This document shows, piece by piece, positions 62,187 to 64,000 of a stretch of 64,000 nucleotides of DNA. Each line of letters opens with the position of its first letter. Within the stretch, counting starts at the first letter, position 1. A program made the translations under genes and the position numbers. The DNA comes from Methylomonas subterranea (GTDB lineage: Bacteria; Pseudomonadota; Gammaproteobacteria; Methylococcales; Methylomonadaceae): assembly GCF_024505185.1 (NCBI RefSeq), contig NZ_JANIBJ010000008.1, forward strand, positions 59,554 through 123,553, in the 5' to 3' direction. The notes beneath the pieces are model-generated. The model ran no database searches. It worked only from the letters and a program-made list of their open reading frames with translations, and was not told where the DNA came from.

Positions 62187-64000
62187 GCTTGCACTCCGGA
62201 TAACGTGGGTTGCTTGATCAGCATCGGCGCTACCGCCCGGGTTTCGTCGCGATAACAATCCGACGAATTTTCCCTGAGCGGCAATTCGGCCTGCGCTGCT
62301 TGCCAAGCGCTAAATCCGCGTCCGCGTTCGAACACGAATATTTCGCCGCTATCGGGGTCCTGGGCGCTCAAATGCACCCAGCCGCCGCCTATCAATTCCT
62401 GTAAATCCGGCTGACGGGCATAAATTTGTTCCAGTATGGCGGTTTTGGCTTCCACCACGATCTGTAGGCGCATGGCTTCATGGATTTCCACCATCTGTAA
62501 TGGCAGGCCGGTGCGTAAGTCGCCGCTGGCGCCTTCCATTACCCCGAACAGGCCGGTGACATTATGCGGAATCTTGGTGCCGCAGCCCAGGCGCTCGTTG
62601 TTGACGCATGAAAAATAATACTCCAGGCTGATGCCGGCGCCGACCGGGCCGGCGGTCAGCAGAATGGCTTCCAGGATGCTGCCGTCCGGGTCCTGGCTGG
62701 GATCGTAGGAAATCAAAAACAACCGGCGGTCGAAAAATACCCCCTGGGTCGCGGCGCGGCGGCCGATGAACGCCGCCGCATTGGTGGCGTGGCCGAATTC
62801 CGGCCTGACCTGGCTGAGGTCCATGGCGCGGTTTTGCACGTGGCGCATGGCGTCCCGGGCGGTTTTGGGATAGGCGGAAGATGCGAAGCGGCGGCAGCGT
62901 TCCGCCGCCGCCAAACCGTCGGCGGTCTGCAGGCAATCCTTGAAGGCGGCGAATTCGGCTTGCAGCGCGGCGGGTATTTCTTCCGCATCGAACCAGGTGA
63001 TGATGTCGCTGCAGGTGTCGTGTTGGGCGCCGACAAACCAAGTGTCGTCGGGAATGGCAATGCCTTGTTCGCGCAACAATTGCCGCACTCCGGGCCGATT
63101 GGCCATGGCGGCGAAAGCGCGCGCGTTGGGTCCGCCCTGACGTCCGCCGCAGGCGCCGCAATCGTGCGCCGCTTCATGCGGATTGTTCTGGCTGGTGGAA
63201 CCATGCCCCATCAGGGCCACGATGGGAGCAAAGCCGGCGGTCAAGCCCGTCGTTCTCAGAAACCGCGCCACCCGTTCGGCCTGTTCCAGGTCGGTAAAAC
63301 CCAACCTGGGCGCGGTCGGGCTGGCGGGCGCGGCGGAATCGTCGGCAGTGACCAGCAGCTGCGTGGCGACCGGCGGCACCAGCCAACCTTGCCAAGCCTG
63401 TTCCAGCCGACGTTGTTGGGTCGGCCAAAACAATTTGCCCAGCATGCGCGCCAATTGAATCGGCGCCAGCAGGAATTGCAGCGGATAGGCCCACAGCGGA
63501 TTTCGGCGCAGGCTTTGATATAACTGATAAGCCAGGCCGTCCGCTCTTTGCAGACCCTTGCGGTGGGCCCGCAGCTGTTCTTCCTGGCCGGGCCGGGCGA
63601 CTTCTTCGATGCGGTGCGCCGGCGTTACCACCACGGGGCACAACGGTGTGGTGCGATGCGCGTCCAGGCCGCGGTAATGCATGGGGATGCCGAAAAAACC
63701 GGCCACCCCCAGGGTTTCGATGGCGGGGTTGAGTTCTTCCAGGTGGCGGCGAAAACTCTCCTCCCGTTCGTCCATGCAAAAATAAATCTGTGCTTGCGGC
63801 CTGCGCTCGCGGCGCAACCAGCGCCCCCGCCCATGGTTGGCGCGCAGGGCCCGCAACAGGTCCCGCCGGTAATGGTGCTCGTAGGCCTCCAGCCAGATCT
63901 GGCGCTGTTGGCTGGGGCTAAATTCGTCGATCAGAGTCAGCCAGCCGAGCAATTGCGCTTTGCTTGCTTGGCGCAGGTCCGCCTCGGCCAGGCCCAGGGC
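62183..64000 (-). CDS. dabA: DUF2309 protein DabA (partial, N-terminus outside window)
   Basis: Soluble zinc protein that, with DabB, converts CO2 to bicarbonate vectorially as a dissolved-inorganic-carbon pump. About 605 C-terminal residues are present; the frame is open through the window edge. The beta-carbonic-anhydrase-like site is visible: Cys and Asp in FCMDEREESF (Cys codon at 63776-63778), then His in MGHGS and Cys in HDCGACGG. The spacings (Cys-x-Asp, and His to Cys of 15) equal those in the Halothiobacillus enzyme (C351/D353, H524/C539). The ends of the DUF2309 core (SYDPSQDPDG, SCVNNERLGCGTKIPHNVTG) are intact. It is the first gene of the four-gene overlap chain in view. Confidence 0.92.
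   Translation of the reverse strand, partial: ALGLAEADLRQASKAQLLGWLTLIDEFSPSQQRQIWLEAYEHHYRRDLLRALRANHGRGRWLRRERRPQAQIYFCMDEREESFRRHLEELNPAIETLGVAGFFGIPMHYRGLDAHRTTPLCPVVVTPAHRIEEVARPGQEEQLRAHRKGLQRADGLAYQLYQSLRRNPLWAYPLQFLLAPIQLARMLGKLFWPTQQRRLEQAWQGWLVPPVATQLLVTADDSAAPASPTAPRLGFTDLEQAERVARFLRTTGLTAGFAPIVALMGHGSTSQNNPHEAAHDCGACGGRQGGPNARAFAAMANRPGVRQLLREQGIAIPDDTWFVGAQHDTCSDIITWFDAEEIPAALQAEFAAFKDCLQTADGLAAAERCRRFASSAYPKTARDAMRHVQNRAMDLSQVRPEFGHATNAAAFIGRRAATQGVFFDRRLFLISYDPSQDPDGSILEAILLTAGPVGAGISLEYYFSCVNNERLGCGTKIPHNVTGLFGVMEGASGDLRTGLPLQMVEIHEAMRLQIVVEAKTAILEQIYARQPDLQELIGGGWVHLSAQDPDSGEIFVFERGRGFSAWQAAQAELPLRENSSDCYRDETRAVAPMLIKQPTLSGVQA

Overview
The window is a chromosomal segment of a moderately GC-rich gammaproteobacterium. 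Several gene orders point there: rne/rluC/HAD/sppA, ffs-dnaX-ybaB-recR, an rppH/HAD-IB pair, argA, and a HrpA helicase. The combination of anaplerotic PEP carboxylase, polyphosphate glucokinase and a DAB-type inorganic-carbon locus would fit a Methylomonas-like methanotroph (Methylococcales). This is inference: no methane- or methanol-oxidation gene lies in the window, so the genus is not proven. No tRNA, rRNA, CRISPR array, transposase or prophage gene was seen.

Layout. 1-7.9 kb: information processing (partial rne, rluC, HAD, sppA, 4.5S RNA, dnaX, ybaB, recR). 7.9-12.5 kb: a SulP transporter with a small membrane protein, then ppgK-fetA-fetB. 12.6-15.7 kb: a BaeSR-like two-component system with Spy-like and DUF6515 envelope proteins. 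15.8-28.8 kb: housekeeping (waaA, argG, cytochrome c, cysG, tusA, rppH, cpdA, argA, argH) with small orphans and a GGDEF protein. 29-34 kb: a four-gene envelope-spanning operon (ABC-HlyD-TolC-small membrane protein) whose ABC protein has lost every ATPase motif. 34-34.6 kb: a repeat-rich intergenic island. 34.6-49.9 kb: ppc, a P2-type ATPase, nhaR-like regulator, xthA, dedA, DUF502, hrpA and rhomboid.

50-55 kb: cysD and cysN, normally adjacent, are separated by about 2.5 kb of accessory DNA. It holds a coupled AAA ATPase plus nuclease-like partner, a decayed copy of the cysN 5' end, and an antitoxin with a Doc toxin gene frameshifted inside its Fic motif. CysN itself ends in what looks like a vestigial APS kinase domain.

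55-64 kb: a dissolved-inorganic-carbon locus transcribed leftwards: dabA (DUF2309, cut by the window edge), a NuoL-like dabB, two more NuoM-like antiporter subunits, then beta-carbonic anhydrase and a second SulP transporter. The four membrane-complex genes overlap by 4-8 bases. Together with PEP carboxylase, which consumes bicarbonate, the set suggests the cell imports and fixes inorganic carbon for anaplerosis. A palindromic TCGANTCGATAT motif lies upstream of both SulP loci and may be a shared operator.
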